Origin: Flavobacterium glycines
GTDB taxonomy: Bacteria; Bacteroidota; Bacteroidia; Flavobacteriales; Flavobacteriaceae
DNA length: 64,000 nt
Assembly (NCBI RefSeq): GCF_900100165.1
Contig: NZ_FNEO01000001.1
Location: forward strand, 930,001 to 994,000
Reading direction: 5' to 3'
Shown here: positions 32,756-41,896 of the stretch, one piece after another
Layout of the letters: each line of letters opens with the position of its first letter
How positions within the stretch are numbered: position 1 is the stretch's first letter
The notes under the pieces: generated by a model
What the model saw: only the letters and a program-made list of their open reading frames with translations
Database searches by the model: none
Told to the model about the DNA's origin: nothing
Made by a program: the position numbers and the translations under genes

Positions 32756-34957
32756 ATGAAAAAGTGTATCCTTTTACTGCTTGTTTTTTTTAGTGGCTTG
32801 AGTTTGTATTCTCAGAAAAAAGATCGGCCCAAAATAGGATTGGTGCTTAGTGGTGGTGGGGCTAAGGGCTTTGCTCATATAGGGGTTCTTAAGGTGATAG
32901 AAGATGCTGGTGTTAAGATTGATTACATAGGAGGAACCAGTATGGGTGCGGTGGTAGGCGGATTGTATGCTGCGGGTTATAATGCAAGACAGCTGGATTC
33001 TATTTTTAAATCCACCGATTTTGATGAACTGTTAAGTGATTATATTCCCAGACAAACTAAAAACTTTTATGAAAAAAGGAATGATGAGGTGTATTCACTT
33101 GTTTTGCCTTTTAATAAATATAAAATAGGAATTCCCGATGCGCTTTCTAAAGGCTTATATAATTTTAATTTATTGAGTCGAATAACCCGGGATGTTAGAC
33201 ATGTAAGGGATTTTAATAAGCTTTCCATTCCGTTTTTATGCATAGGTTCGGATATTGAAACCGGTGAGCAGGTAGTGTTAAATAAAGGAAATTTGGCTCG
33301 TGCTATGATTGCCAGTTCTGCTTTTCCTTCGTTGTTTTCTCCTGTGGAATATCAGGATCGGTTTTTAGTTGATGGAGGAGTTGTAAACAATTACCCAATT
33401 GATGAAGTTAGAAAATTAGGAGCCGACATTATTATAGGTGTTGATGTTCAAAACGATTTATTAGACAGAAAAGAGCTTAATGATGCTACAAAGATTTTGG
33501 TGCAAATTACCAACCTTCATTCTATCGATAAAATGAAGGAAAATGTTTTAAAAACCGATATTTATATTCGTCCCGACATAAAAGATTATGGGGTAATGTC
33601 GTTTGACAGCGGACAGGAAATATTAGGCAGAGGGGAAGAAGCTGCTTTTTCGGTTTTTGAACGATTAAAACAATTAGGTAAACTGGCAAATAACTATAAA
33701 AAGCCTAAATTAATTAATGGGGTTGATAGTTTGGAAATTGCTAATATCAATTGCAATAAATTAAAAAATTATACTAAAGAATACGTTTATGGGAAGTTGC
33801 GGTTTAAACCCGGAACTAAAATTAGTTATGATCAGTTGCAAAATGGGATTAACAATTTGAACGCAACAGAAAACTTTAGTGCTATAGATTATTCTTTTGA
33901 AGAAAATAACGGAAAGGATGATTTGAATTTAGTTTTAAAAGAAAATCCAACAGATTCTTTTCTGAAATTTGGGTTACATTATGATGGTTTATATAAAAGT
34001 GCTGTTTTAGTAAATCTGACACACAAGAAGACTTTTTTTAAAAATGATGTGACTTCTTTAGATGTGATTTTAGGTGATAACTTCAGGTATAATTTTGATT
34101 ATTACATAGAGAATGGATACAATATTAGTCTTGGGTTTAAATCGTTTCTGAATCAGTTTAATCGAAATATTGAAGGGCAAATTAGTAATTTGAATTTTGA
34201 AGATTTAGGAATTAATTCGTTGAATGTAGATTTGTTTGATTTTACCAATCAGTTGTATTTTCAAACTATGTTTTTGCAACGTTTCTTAATTGGAGGCGGA
34301 TTAGAATATAAATATCTTAATATTGATTCGAAAACGTTGACTAATACAGGTTCGAAAATTGACAGAAGTGATTATTTAAGCGTATTTGCCCGATTAAATT
34401 ATGATACTTTGGACGATAAATTTTTTCCTAAAAGAGGTTGGTTTTTCTCAGGAGATATTCATTCTTATTTGTATTCCTCGGATTATACTAAAGAGTTTAA
34501 TCCTTTTTCTATAGCAAAAGCTGATTTTGGAGTAGCTTTTAAATTATTCAGGTCGGGATCAATCAAAATTCAAACAGAAGCCGGTTTTGCTATCGGCAGT
34601 AAAAGTGTGCCTTTTTTCAATTTTATTCTGGGAGGTTATGGTTACAATGTTTCCAATAATTTTAGCCATTTTTACGGCTATGACTTTTTAAGTATGGGTG
34701 GTAACAGTTATATAAAATCTACGGTGACTTTCGATTATGAGATTTTTAAAAATAACCATCTTAATCTTACTGCTAATTATGCTAATGTTGGAAATGATAT
34801 TTTTGAAACTGTTGATTGGGTTTCTATACCTAAAATATCCGGGTATGCTTTAGGTTATGGTTTAGAAACGGCAATTGGTCCAATAGAAATAAAACGAAGT
34901 TGGTCTCCTGAAACTAAAAAAGGTTATACTTGGTTTAGTGTTGGCTTTCCTTTTTAG
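32756..34957 (+). CDS. Patatin-like phospholipase fused to a BamA-type barrel
   Basis: A 733-residue protein. A signal peptide (ending LYSQ, about 20) leads a patatin domain with the oxyanion motif SGGGAKG (32-38), the catalytic serine in GTSMG (Ser62) and the dyad Asp in DGGVVNNYP near 205. A POTRA-like region is at about 335-400. The remaining ~330 residues are a BamA/Omp85-like barrel ending YTWFSVGFPF. This two-part form matches PlpD-like type V secreted or surface lipases. It is 40 nt after uvrC but probably independent. Confidence 0.9.
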   Translation: MKKCILLLLVFFSGLSLYSQKKDRPKIGLVLSGGGAKGFAHIGVLKVIEDAGVKIDYIGGTSMGAVVGGLYAAGYNARQLDSIFKSTDFDELLSDYIPRQTKNFYEKRNDEVYSLVLPFNKYKIGIPDALSKGLYNFNLLSRITRDVRHVRDFNKLSIPFLCIGSDIETGEQVVLNKGNLARAMIASSAFPSLFSPVEYQDRFLVDGGVVNNYPIDEVRKLGADIIIGVDVQNDLLDRKELNDATKILVQITNLHSIDKMKENVLKTDIYIRPDIKDYGVMSFDSGQEILGRGEEAAFSVFERLKQLGKLANNYKKPKLINGVDSLEIANINCNKLKNYTKEYVYGKLRFKPGTKISYDQLQNGINNLNATENFSAIDYSFEENNGKDDLNLVLKENPTDSFLKFGLHYDGLYKSAVLVNLTHKKTFFKNDVTSLDVILGDNFRYNFDYYIENGYNISLGFKSFLNQFNRNIEGQISNLNFEDLGINSLNVDLFDFTNQLYFQTMFLQRFLIGGGLEYKYLNIDSKTLTNTGSKIDRSDYLSVFARLNYDTLDDKFFPKRGWFFSGDIHSYLYSSDYTKEFNPFSIAKADFGVAFKLFRSGSIKIQTEAGFAIGSKSVPFFNFILGGYGYNVSNNFSHFYGYDFLSMGGNSYIKSTVTFDYEIFKNNHLNLTANYANVGNDIFETVDWVSIPKISGYALGYGLETAIGPIEIKRSWSPETKKGYTWFSVGFPF

Positions 34958-35202
34958 ATTCCAAAAAAATAAAATGAAATTTGAGAGTGTGTTTTTGAGC
35001 TAAAATGGGTTTTTTGGCTTAAAGCCTGACGTTTTTTTGTTTGAAAAATACAAATAAGTGTAAAATTAACTGTTTTCGGGGTTCTCGATAAAAATGAAAA
35101 ATTATCACTTTAATTTTTTATAATTACTTTTTTTGTGATAATTAAAAAAAAAGACTAAATCTTCCGAATCTTGTTTTAAAATTTTGTTAAACTCTGTTTT
35201 TG

Positions 35203-35235
35203 TTGTAGAAATCGCATTTTATTGCCTTATCTTTG
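35203..35235 (+). promoter_or_regulatory. Promoter with no ORF downstream
   Basis: TTG (35203-35205), a 22-nt spacer and TATCTTTG (35228-35235). Transcription would start near 35240 and meet an intrinsic terminator at 35319-35351 before any start codon context. Confidence 0.6.
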
Positions 35236-35239
35236 TAAT

Positions 35240-35351
35240 ATCAAAACAAGAGGGGTGGTTTCCTTTTGGTTTAATATAAATTTAATAATTTATAATTTTT
35301 TGGTTGGTTAATAGCATAAAAACTCAGTCATTATTTGACTGAGTTTTTTTG
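35240..35351 (+). ncRNA. Candidate small RNA of about 110 nt
   Basis: The region lies between a consensus-like promoter and a strong terminator, with no ORF. It starts near CAAAACAAGAGGGGTGG, has an 8-bp internal stem around 35275-35294 (ATAAATT/AATTTAT core) and ends in the terminator hairpin. The next gene has its own -7 box at 35358-35365, so this looks like an independent transcription unit rather than a leader. No known RNA family is recognised. Confidence 0.5.
35319..35351 (+). terminator. Intrinsic terminator of the candidate small RNA
   Basis: AAAACTCAGTCA (35319-35330) pairs with TGACTGAGTTTT (35336-35347), followed by a T run. Confidence 0.92.
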
Positions 35352-35357
35352 TTTTGA

Positions 35358-35365
35358 TATATTTG
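35358..35365 (+). promoter_or_regulatory. -7 box TATATTTG for the DUF3108 gene
   Basis: A match to TAnnTTTG just after the preceding terminator, 45 nt before the ATG at 35411. Confidence 0.55.
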
Positions 35366-35410
35366 GAACAAAATTTGTCAATTAAGTCAATAAAGAAATT
35401 TTAGTAAATT

Positions 35411-36181
35411 ATGAAAAAAATATTGCTACTCCTATTATTGATTTTAACCGCAAGTTTTGATACTCGTTCCGATGATGCTTTTGATGTAGGTGAATGGTTT
35501 AAATTTCGTGTTCACTACGGATTTGTAAATGCGGGATATGCTACACTCGAAGTAAAAGATGCTTTCGTAAACAATAAAAAAGTTTTTCACGTAATAGGCA
35601 AAGGATACACTACTGGTTTGTCACGCTTTTTTTTTAAAGTTGTTGATACTTACGAAAGCTACATAGATAAAGAAACGGGAAATCCTTATCAATTTGTTAG
35701 GAATATTAATGAAGGAGGTTATACTAAAAATCAGGAAGGTTTTTTTAATCAGTCTTCACACAGAGTCACTGTAAAAGACTATAAAAAGAAGACTGAAAAA
35801 ACTTTTGTTATTCCTAAAAATACCCAGGACATTTTATCTGCTTTTTACTATTTGCGAAATTATCCTACAATTGATAAGATTAAACCGGGAGAGTTTGTGG
35901 AAATTGATATGTTTTTTGACGATGAAACCACAAAATTTAAGTTAAAATTCATGGGTCGTGAAGATATTACAACTAAATTTGGAGTTGTGTCTTCAATGAT
36001 TTTTAGACCATTAGTTCAGTCAGGTCGTGTTTTTAAAGAGCAAGAGAGTTTAACGGTTTGGGTTTCAGATGATGAAAATAGGTTGCCTATTCGTATTAAG
36101 GCAGATTTGGCTGTAGGTTCATTAAAAGCCGATTTGGATGCTTTCAAAGGTTTGAAAGCTCCGTTTAAAATAAAGAGATAA
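35411..36181 (+). CDS. DUF3108 domain exported protein
   Basis: A 256-residue protein with a signal peptide (about 1-20) and a DUF3108 domain over the rest: FDVGEWFKFRVHYGFVNAGYA, then DTYESYIDKETGNPY, and LTVWVSDDENRLPIRIK near the end. It is beta-rich, probably periplasmic, and of unknown function. Its TAA shares one base with the ATG of the dioxygenase gene (36181), so the two are translationally coupled. Confidence 0.85.
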   Translation: MKKILLLLLLILTASFDTRSDDAFDVGEWFKFRVHYGFVNAGYATLEVKDAFVNNKKVFHVIGKGYTTGLSRFFFKVVDTYESYIDKETGNPYQFVRNINEGGYTKNQEGFFNQSSHRVTVKDYKKKTEKTFVIPKNTQDILSAFYYLRNYPTIDKIKPGEFVEIDMFFDDETTKFKLKFMGREDITTKFGVVSSMIFRPLVQSGRVFKEQESLTVWVSDDENRLPIRIKADLAVGSLKADLDAFKGLKAPFKIKR

Positions 36182-37116
36182 TGAATGTTAATGAGAATAC
36201 AGCAAGTATTTTAAAGGAAATAGAGCAAAAATACGATTCCATCAATCAAAAAACGGATACTCAGCTCGAAGGCTTGCTTTGGTCTAAACCGTCTACTTAT
36301 TGGGATTATATTCAAACAGACGCTTTATTGAATTTACAAATTCAAAGAACTGTACTTCCTGATGAAATGGTTTTTATTCTCTATCATCAGGTAAACGAAT
36401 TAATATTCAAGATGATTCTTTGGGAGATGAACCAAATTTCCCATACTCAAAATATTCAGGCCGATTTTTTTACTGACAGATTGATTAGAATTAGCCGTTA
36501 TTTTGATATGTTGACTACTTCTTTCACCATTATGGAAAATGGTATGGATGTAGACCAGTATATGAAATTTAGAAATACACTTACACCGGCTTCCGGATTT
36601 CAAAGTGCGCAATACCGTTTAATTGAATTTTGCACAACTGATTTGGTTAATTTAATTGATAGTCGCTTCAGAGCAACATTCGATAATACTATTTCTAATG
36701 AAGAAGCGTTTGAAATCTTATACTGGCAGGCGGCAGGAAAAGATTATCAGACTGGTGAAAAATCATATACCTTAGAAATTTTTGAAAAGAAATACAAGGC
36801 CACTTTTCTGAATTATATGGAAGAGTATAAGTCAGTAAATATTTGGCAAAAATACAGACAGCTACCTGTAGAGAATCAGGAATTGTCTGCTTTAAAAGAA
36901 GCGATGCGTCATTTTGATTATACTGTAAATATAAAATGGGTAATGCAGCATTTAAATGTAGCTATTAAGTATATCGATCAAAGTAGCATGGGTGACGGGG
37001 AAGCTACAGGCGGAAGTGATTGGCGAGAATACATGCATCCAAAATATCAAAAAAGAATTTTCTTTCCTGAATTATGGAATGAAGCTGAATTAGCTAATTG
37101 GGGGCAAGAGCAATAA
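36181..37116 (+). CDS. Tryptophan 2,3-dioxygenase family protein
   Basis: A 311-residue all-helical heme dioxygenase-like protein. Family signatures include YHQVNELIFKMILWEMNQ (about 63-80), SGFQSAQYRLIEF (138-150) and GEATGGSDWREYM, the TGGS loop that shapes the active site. TDOs open the tryptophan indole ring to N-formylkynurenine. No other kynurenine-pathway gene is visible nearby. It overlaps the DUF3108 gene by one base and is followed by the M23 peptidase gene 34 nt later, an unusual set of neighbours. Confidence 0.88.
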   Translation: MNVNENTASILKEIEQKYDSINQKTDTQLEGLLWSKPSTYWDYIQTDALLNLQIQRTVLPDEMVFILYHQVNELIFKMILWEMNQISHTQNIQADFFTDRLIRISRYFDMLTTSFTIMENGMDVDQYMKFRNTLTPASGFQSAQYRLIEFCTTDLVNLIDSRFRATFDNTISNEEAFEILYWQAAGKDYQTGEKSYTLEIFEKKYKATFLNYMEEYKSVNIWQKYRQLPVENQELSALKEAMRHFDYTVNIKWVMQHLNVAIKYIDQSSMGDGEATGGSDWREYMHPKYQKRIFFPELWNEAELANWGQEQ

Positions 37117-37150
37117 GAAATTTAAGTAGAATTGAATAAATAGATACAGT

Positions 37151-38383
37151 TTGAAATACGTTTTAACATTTATAATAGCACTAACTTTAGTAGTTTCCTG
37201 TAAAAATTCAGATAAAGAAACGGATGGAGTTAAGGTTGCTAAAAAGGAAACTTCGAAAAAAGACAATTCTGATTTTGGATTTAATTTTGCCGACTATAAT
37301 GTAATTCAGGATACGGTTAGAAAAGGAGATACTTTCGGGACAATTATAGAGGGACAAAATATTGGAGACCGAAAAATCTACGAAATTGTAAACAGCATTA
37401 AAGATACTTTTGATGTACGTGGTATCAGGCCTGATAAGACTTACACCATGTTGCGTTCTAAGGATAAAACCAATAAGCTACAGGTTTTTATCTATGAGCC
37501 TAATGATTTGAGTTATTATATTTTTGATTTGCGTGATTCGGCAGTGGTTGCTCATAAAAAAGTAAGACCTGTAACTTATAAGCGCAGAGTGATTACCGGG
37601 GTTTTAAAAGGTTCTTTGTCTGAAACTTTAGCAAACTCGGGAGTTGAAGCTAATTTGGCAAATCAAATCACAAAAATTTATTCCTGGTCAATAGACTTTT
37701 TTAAATTAAAAAAAGGCGACCGTTTTGGGATAGCTTTCAACGAACGCTATATCAACGATTCTATTTATAACGGAGTAAGTAATATAGAGGCAGCATTTTT
37801 TGAATATAAAGGTAAAATTATGTACGCTTTTCCGTTTGTTCAAAATCAATCCTCAGGTAAGGTTGATTACTATGATGAAGATGGAAAAACGATGAAAAAC
37901 TTTTTCTTGAAATCGCCGATTAAGTTTAGTCGGATTACTTCCCGATTTACTATGAATAGATTTCACCCGGTACAACATCGATGGAAGGCGCATAAAGGAA
38001 CCGATTATGCTGCACCTACCGGAACGCCTATTATGACCACGGCAGCAGGTGTGGTCGAAACAACGGGTTATACTGCCGGAAATGGAAACTTTGTGAAAGT
38101 AAAACATAACGGAACTTATGCTACCCAATATTTACATATGTCTAAAATTTTGGTTAGACGCGGTCAGCGTGTCAATCAGGGAGATGTTATAGGCAGAGTT
38201 GGAAGTACCGGTTTAGCCTCTGGTCCTCACGTGTGTTATCGTTTTTGGAAAAATGGCGTGCAGGTTGATGCTTTGAAACTAAAATTACCTACCGGAACTC
38301 CGATGGAAGGGGGGAATAAAGCCCGGTTTATGAAAACTATTGAACCTTTAAAACGAGAATTAGACAGTGTAGGGAATTTGTAG
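37151..38383 (+). CDS. M23 family metallopeptidase lipoprotein
   Basis: A 410-residue lipoprotein using a TTG start (MKYVLTFIIALTLVVSC, Cys17). A long N-terminal region with a LysM/OapA-like part (RKGDTFGTIIEGQNIG) precedes the peptidase M23 domain. The HxxxD motif is HKGTD (near 281), YLHMS is near 328 and GPHVCYRFWKNG near 356. These are the zinc ligands of a LytM-type peptidoglycan endopeptidase. It probably acts in the periplasm on cell-wall crosslinks. A terminator follows. Confidence 0.92.
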   Translation: MKYVLTFIIALTLVVSCKNSDKETDGVKVAKKETSKKDNSDFGFNFADYNVIQDTVRKGDTFGTIIEGQNIGDRKIYEIVNSIKDTFDVRGIRPDKTYTMLRSKDKTNKLQVFIYEPNDLSYYIFDLRDSAVVAHKKVRPVTYKRRVITGVLKGSLSETLANSGVEANLANQITKIYSWSIDFFKLKKGDRFGIAFNERYINDSIYNGVSNIEAAFFEYKGKIMYAFPFVQNQSSGKVDYYDEDGKTMKNFFLKSPIKFSRITSRFTMNRFHPVQHRWKAHKGTDYAAPTGTPIMTTAAGVVETTGYTAGNGNFVKVKHNGTYATQYLHMSKILVRRGQRVNQGDVIGRVGSTGLASGPHVCYRFWKNGVQVDALKLKLPTGTPMEGGNKARFMKTIEPLKRELDSVGNL

Positions 38384-38417
38384 TTAAGTCTTAGGGGTTT
38401 GAGAATTTGAAATCATA

Positions 38418-38458
38418 CAGGAGATACGATTTGTAGTGAATTCTGTCTCCTTTTTTTA
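38418..38458 (+). terminator. Terminator of the DUF3108-dioxygenase-M23 operon
   Basis: AGGAGA (38419-38424) pairs with TCTCCT (38446-38451), extended by further pairs, followed by a T run. Confidence 0.75.
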
Positions 38459-38568
38459 TTTACAAACTGGTTGGTTTTTGTAATTATATAGTTGGAAATC
38501 TTCCTGCTATTCGAACTAAATTCAGTATTTTTACGGCCAAATCTAAAACACTAAAAACTAAAATACTG

Positions 38569-40212
38569 ATGGCTTTAAGTACTCTAAATCCAACTAAAAC
38601 AGCTTCCTGGAAGAAGCTGGAAAAACATTTTGAAGAATTACAAAACGTTTCTATGCAGGAAATGTTTAAAGAAGATGCCTCCAGAGCAGAAAAATTTAGC
38701 ATCCTTTGGAATGATTTCTTAATTGATTATTCTAAAAACATTATCAATCAGGAAACGATGAGCTTATTGCTTGAATTGGCTAATGAAATGGGACTTAAAG
38801 ATGGGATTGAGGATTATTTTGGAGGAGGAATAATCAATCAGACTGAAAACAGAGCCGTGCTTCATACTGCTTTAAGGGCTAAAGAAACGGCAGTAATTAA
38901 TGTGAACGGAGTGAACGTTGTGCCGGAGGTTTTTGAAGTAAAAAATAAAATTAAAGCATTCACTAATGAAATTACTTCCGGAAAAAGAACAGGTTATACC
39001 GGAAAAGCTTTTACTGATGTAGTGAATATTGGTATCGGAGGTTCTGATTTAGGGCCGGCTATGGTTGTGGAAGCTTTACAATATTATAAAAACGATTTAA
39101 ATGTACATTTTGTTTCTAATGTAGATGGGGATCATGTTAATGAAATTATTAAAAAGTTAAATCCTGAAACGACTCTTTTTGTAATTGTTTCTAAAACTTT
39201 TACAACTCAGGAAACTTTAACTAATTCTGAGACTATCAGAAAATGGTTTTTACAAACGGCAACTCAGGAAGATGTGGCCAAACATTTTGTGGCTGTTTCT
39301 ACTAATTTACAGAAAGTAACTGAATTTGGGATTAACCCGGACAATGTCTTCCCAATGTGGGACTGGGTTGGAGGACGTTTTTCTCTTTGGAGTGCGGTAG
39401 GATTATCGATTAGTTTGGCAGTTGGTTTTGATAATTTTGAAGCATTATTAAACGGAGCTAACGAAATGGATGAGCATTTTAAAACAGCTGATTTTGACAA
39501 AAACATTCCTGTTGTTTTGGCATTATTAAGTGTTTGGTATAATAATTTCTTTGGAGCAGAGAGTGAAGCTTTGATTCCGTATACGCAATATTTACAAAAA
39601 TTAGCGCCTTACTTACAACAAGGAACAATGGAAAGTAACGGTAAAAGTGTTGGTCGTGATGGTAAAGAAGTTGATTACCAAACGGGAACTATTATTTGGG
39701 GTGAGCCGGGAACGAATGCACAACACGCCTTTTTTCAATTAATTCATCAGGGAACAAAGGTAATTCCAACCGATTTTATAGGTTACGTTCAGCCTTTGTA
39801 TGGTGATAACAATCATCATGACAAATTGATGTCTAACTTTTTTGCACAAACAGAAGCATTGTTAAACGGAAAAGAGGAAGCAAAAGTTCAGGCTGAGTTT
39901 GATAAACAAGGGCTTTCGGCTGAGGCAGCTCAATTCCTTTTGCCATTTAAAGTTTTTGCAGGAAATAAACCAACAAATACATTTTTGATTCAAAAATTGA
40001 CTCCGAAATCATTGGGTTCGTTGATTTCATTATACGAACATAAAATTTTTGTTCAGGGGTTCATCTGGAATATTTTTAGTTATGATCAATGGGGAGTAGA
40101 ACTTGGGAAACAATTGGCTAATTCTATCCTGGATGAGATTAATGCTAATGAAGTGAAGAACCATGATAGTTCAACAGCTTCATTATTAGGACATTTTTTA
40201 AGAAATAAATAA
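38569..40212 (+). CDS. pgi: Glucose-6-phosphate isomerase
   Basis: A 547-residue cytosolic isomerase interconverting glucose-6-P and fructose-6-P. It has [12 protein letters not shown] (near 153), the [12 protein letters not shown] signature and a C-terminal [26 protein letters not shown] motif. Length is normal. It has a TATTTTTA near-match box at 38526-38533 and a strong terminator, so it is monocistronic. Confidence 0.97.
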   Translation: MALSTLNPTKTASWKKLEKHFEELQNVSMQEMFKEDASRAEKFSILWNDFLIDYSKNIINQETMSLLLELANEMGLKDGIEDYFGGGIINQTENRAVLHTALRAKETAVINVNGVNVVPEVFEVKNKIKAFTNEITSGKRTGYTGKAFTDVVNIGIGGSDLGPAMVVEALQYYKNDLNVHFVSNVDGDHVNEIIKKLNPETTLFVIVSKTFTTQETLTNSETIRKWFLQTATQEDVAKHFVAVSTNLQKVTEFGINPDNVFPMWDWVGGRFSLWSAVGLSISLAVGFDNFEALLNGANEMDEHFKTADFDKNIPVVLALLSVWYNNFFGAESEALIPYTQYLQKLAPYLQQGTMESNGKSVGRDGKEVDYQTGTIIWGEPGTNAQHAFFQLIHQGTKVIPTDFIGYVQPLYGDNNHHDKLMSNFFAQTEALLNGKEEAKVQAEFDKQGLSAEAAQFLLPFKVFAGNKPTNTFLIQKLTPKSLGSLISLYEHKIFVQGFIWNIFSYDQWGVELGKQLANSILDEINANEVKNHDSSTASLLGHFLRNK

Positions 40213-40284
40213 CAGTTAATAGTTTTTATTGTAATCTTTTGATTTTCAGTAATTTTTGCTAATCCTGTTGGTTTTTAATTATAT

Positions 40285-40321
40285 AAACCTCATGTTCAAA
40301 TGGTATCATGAGGTTTTTTTT
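40285..40321 (+). terminator. Intrinsic terminator of pgi
   Basis: AAACCTCATG (40285-40294) pairs with CATGAGGTTT (40307-40316), followed by T residues. Confidence 0.92.
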
Positions 40322-40335
40322 ATGCCTTTTTTGTT

Positions 40336-40343
40336 TATATTTG
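40336..40343 (+). promoter_or_regulatory. -7 box TATATTTG for the 40364 gene
   Basis: A TAnnTTTG match 20 nt before the ATG at 40364. It decides the start: upstream in-frame ATGs would lie across the pgi terminator. Confidence 0.6.
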
Positions 40344-40363
40344 TTAAAAAAGATATTAAAAAC

Positions 40364-40807
40364 ATGTACGAATTCATTCAAAAGTTTCATTCTGGTTGGG
40401 CTTATTTAGCTCTTTTGTTATTAGTGATTGCAGTGGTTAATGCTTTGATAGGTTTAGTTTCCAAACAGGAATTTACCGCTAAAGACAGAAAGATTGCAAT
40501 TTTTGGATTGATAGGAACTCATACTCAATTATTAATTGGTCTAATTCTGTATTTTGTTTCTGATAAGGCTTTTTCTAGTTTTGGTCTTATTGGAATGGGA
40601 GAAGTGATGAAGAATTCAGCACTAAGATTGACAGCTGTTGAACATCCTTTAATCAATATTATTGCTATTACTTTGATCACAATTGGATGGTCAAAACATA
40701 AAAAATTAACCACAAGTGAATCAAAATTTAAAACATTTGCCATTTTCTACGGATTAGGATTGATACTTGTACTAAGTAGAATTCCTTGGTCGTTATGGTT
40801 TAAATAA
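40364..40807 (+). CDS. Small four-helix integral membrane protein
   Basis: A 147-residue protein starting MYEFIQKFHSGWAYL. I chose this ATG because it follows a -7 box and the pgi terminator. There are four hydrophobic segments (about 11-31, 46-66, 93-113, 124-142). Histidines occur near helix ends (FHSG, GTHTQ, VEHP), so heme binding is possible. From memory such Flavobacteria proteins are sometimes labelled cytochrome b-like, but I cannot confirm heme ligands. Function unknown. Confidence 0.7.
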   Translation: MYEFIQKFHSGWAYLALLLLVIAVVNALIGLVSKQEFTAKDRKIAIFGLIGTHTQLLIGLILYFVSDKAFSSFGLIGMGEVMKNSALRLTAVEHPLINIIAITLITIGWSKHKKLTTSESKFKTFAIFYGLGLILVLSRIPWSLWFK

Positions 40808-40818
40808 AATCTGAGAAG

Positions 40819-40842
40819 AAGTCCTGAAAAGGACTTTTTTTA
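40819..40842 (+). terminator. Terminator after the small membrane protein gene
   Basis: AAGTCC (40819-40824) pairs with GGACTT (40831-40836), then a T run. Confidence 0.8.
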
Positions 40843-40890
40843 TCGAGGAATCGTTTTTGTTTTAAATAGGTTTGAACTAAAAAGGTTAAT

Positions 40891-41394
40891 ATGAAAAAAT
40901 CAATAACACTACTTTTTTTATTTTTTACCGTTGTTTTTGTAAACGCTCAAAGTGTTAAGGCTTCAGTAAAAAAAGCACAAAAACCAACTGCTCCTGAATT
41001 AAGAGATTCGGTTTTAAAGAAGTATCCTATTGTTGTCGATAAAAAAGGGGTAGTAAAAGATACTCTTTTAGGTGAGGTAATAGGAAAGTTAAAACTTTAT
41101 AAAAAAAGTGTTCATGCTTCTTATTATGCTGATAAGTTTAACGGAAAAAGAACTACAAGCGGAGTGAGATTTAGTAATAATGATTACACAGCAGCACATA
41201 AAAAATTTCCTTTCGGTACTAAATTGAAAATTACTAACGAAGCCAATGGAAAATCAGTAATTGTTGAGGTTATTGATAGAGGTCCCTTTGTAAGATCAAG
41301 GGAAATTGATTTGACAAAAAGGGCTTATATGGAAATTGCCAAAAATAAAGGAGCGGGTTCTATGATTGTTACCATAGAAGAAGTTGTGAAATAA
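40891..41394 (+). CDS. RlpA-like septal ring lytic transglycosylase family protein
   Basis: A 167-residue exported protein (signal peptide about 1-19, ending VNAQ). Its double-psi beta-barrel domain has HASYYADKFNGKRTTSG, then AAHKKFPFGTKLKIT and VIDRGPFVRSREIDLT. This is the RlpA domain, which cleaves naked glycan strands. It lacks a C-terminal SPOR domain, so septal targeting is uncertain. It converges on the CYTH gene with one base between stops. Confidence 0.9.
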   Translation: MKKSITLLFLFFTVVFVNAQSVKASVKKAQKPTAPELRDSVLKKYPIVVDKKGVVKDTLLGEVIGKLKLYKKSVHASYYADKFNGKRTTSGVRFSNNDYTAAHKKFPFGTKLKITNEANGKSVIVEVIDRGPFVRSREIDLTKRAYMEIAKNKGAGSMIVTIEEVVK

Positions 41395-41395
41395 A

Positions 41396-41863
41396 TTACC
41401 AGTTTTTAAAAGGATTTTTACTCAAATAAGAATTATAATAACGTTTGTCGTTTGTTACTTCTTCGCCTAGCCAGCTTGGCTTTTCAAATAATTCAGTTTC
41501 TGATTGCAGTTCTATTTCGGCCATTTCTAAACCTTCGTTTTCGCCGTAAAATTCATCTATTTCGTAGATGTGATTGCCAATTTTTACTTCAAAACGCGTT
41601 TTGTCGATTACTCCTTTTTCGCAAAGCAACAACAAATTTTTAGCTTCATCCACTGGGATTTCTTTTTCCCATTCAAAACGGGACATGCCACTTGTGTTTG
41701 AACTGCCTTTTATGGTTAAATAAGCCTTGTTTTCTTTTATTCTAACACGAACTGTGCGCTCAGGATTTGAATTCAAATAACCTTGAATTATGCGTTTTTG
41801 GGAAAAAGCTTCTTTTTTATACGCATCTGAAGTCACTAAAAATTTTCGTTCGATTTCTAACAT
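41396..41863 (-). CDS. CYTH domain protein
   Basis: A 155-residue protein with the CYTH signature EIERKFLV (3-10), a basic/acidic tunnel pattern (RTVRVRIKENKAYLTIKG) and the later EIDEFYGENEGLEMAEIEL. CYTH proteins are tunnel-fold triphosphatases or class IV adenylyl cyclases. Single-domain bacterial members are most often inorganic or organic triphosphatases, so cyclase activity should not be assumed. It is downstream of the T9SS gene (33 nt) on the same strand. Confidence 0.88.
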   Translation of the reverse strand: MLEIERKFLVTSDAYKKEAFSQKRIIQGYLNSNPERTVRVRIKENKAYLTIKGSSNTSGMSRFEWEKEIPVDEAKNLLLLCEKGVIDKTRFEVKIGNHIYEIDEFYGENEGLEMAEIELQSETELFEKPSWLGEEVTNDKRYYNSYLSKNPFKNW

Positions 41864-41896
41864 TTTAATTATAAAATTTCAATGGCTAAAGGTAGA

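Noticed and set aside
40256..40807. Longer start for the small membrane protein
   Set aside because: The extra N-terminus would span the pgi terminator and the -7 box; the ATG at 40364 fits both.
41396..41863. Adenylyl cyclase
   Set aside because: A lone CYTH domain is more often a triphosphatase. No other evidence of cyclic AMP signalling is seen nearby.
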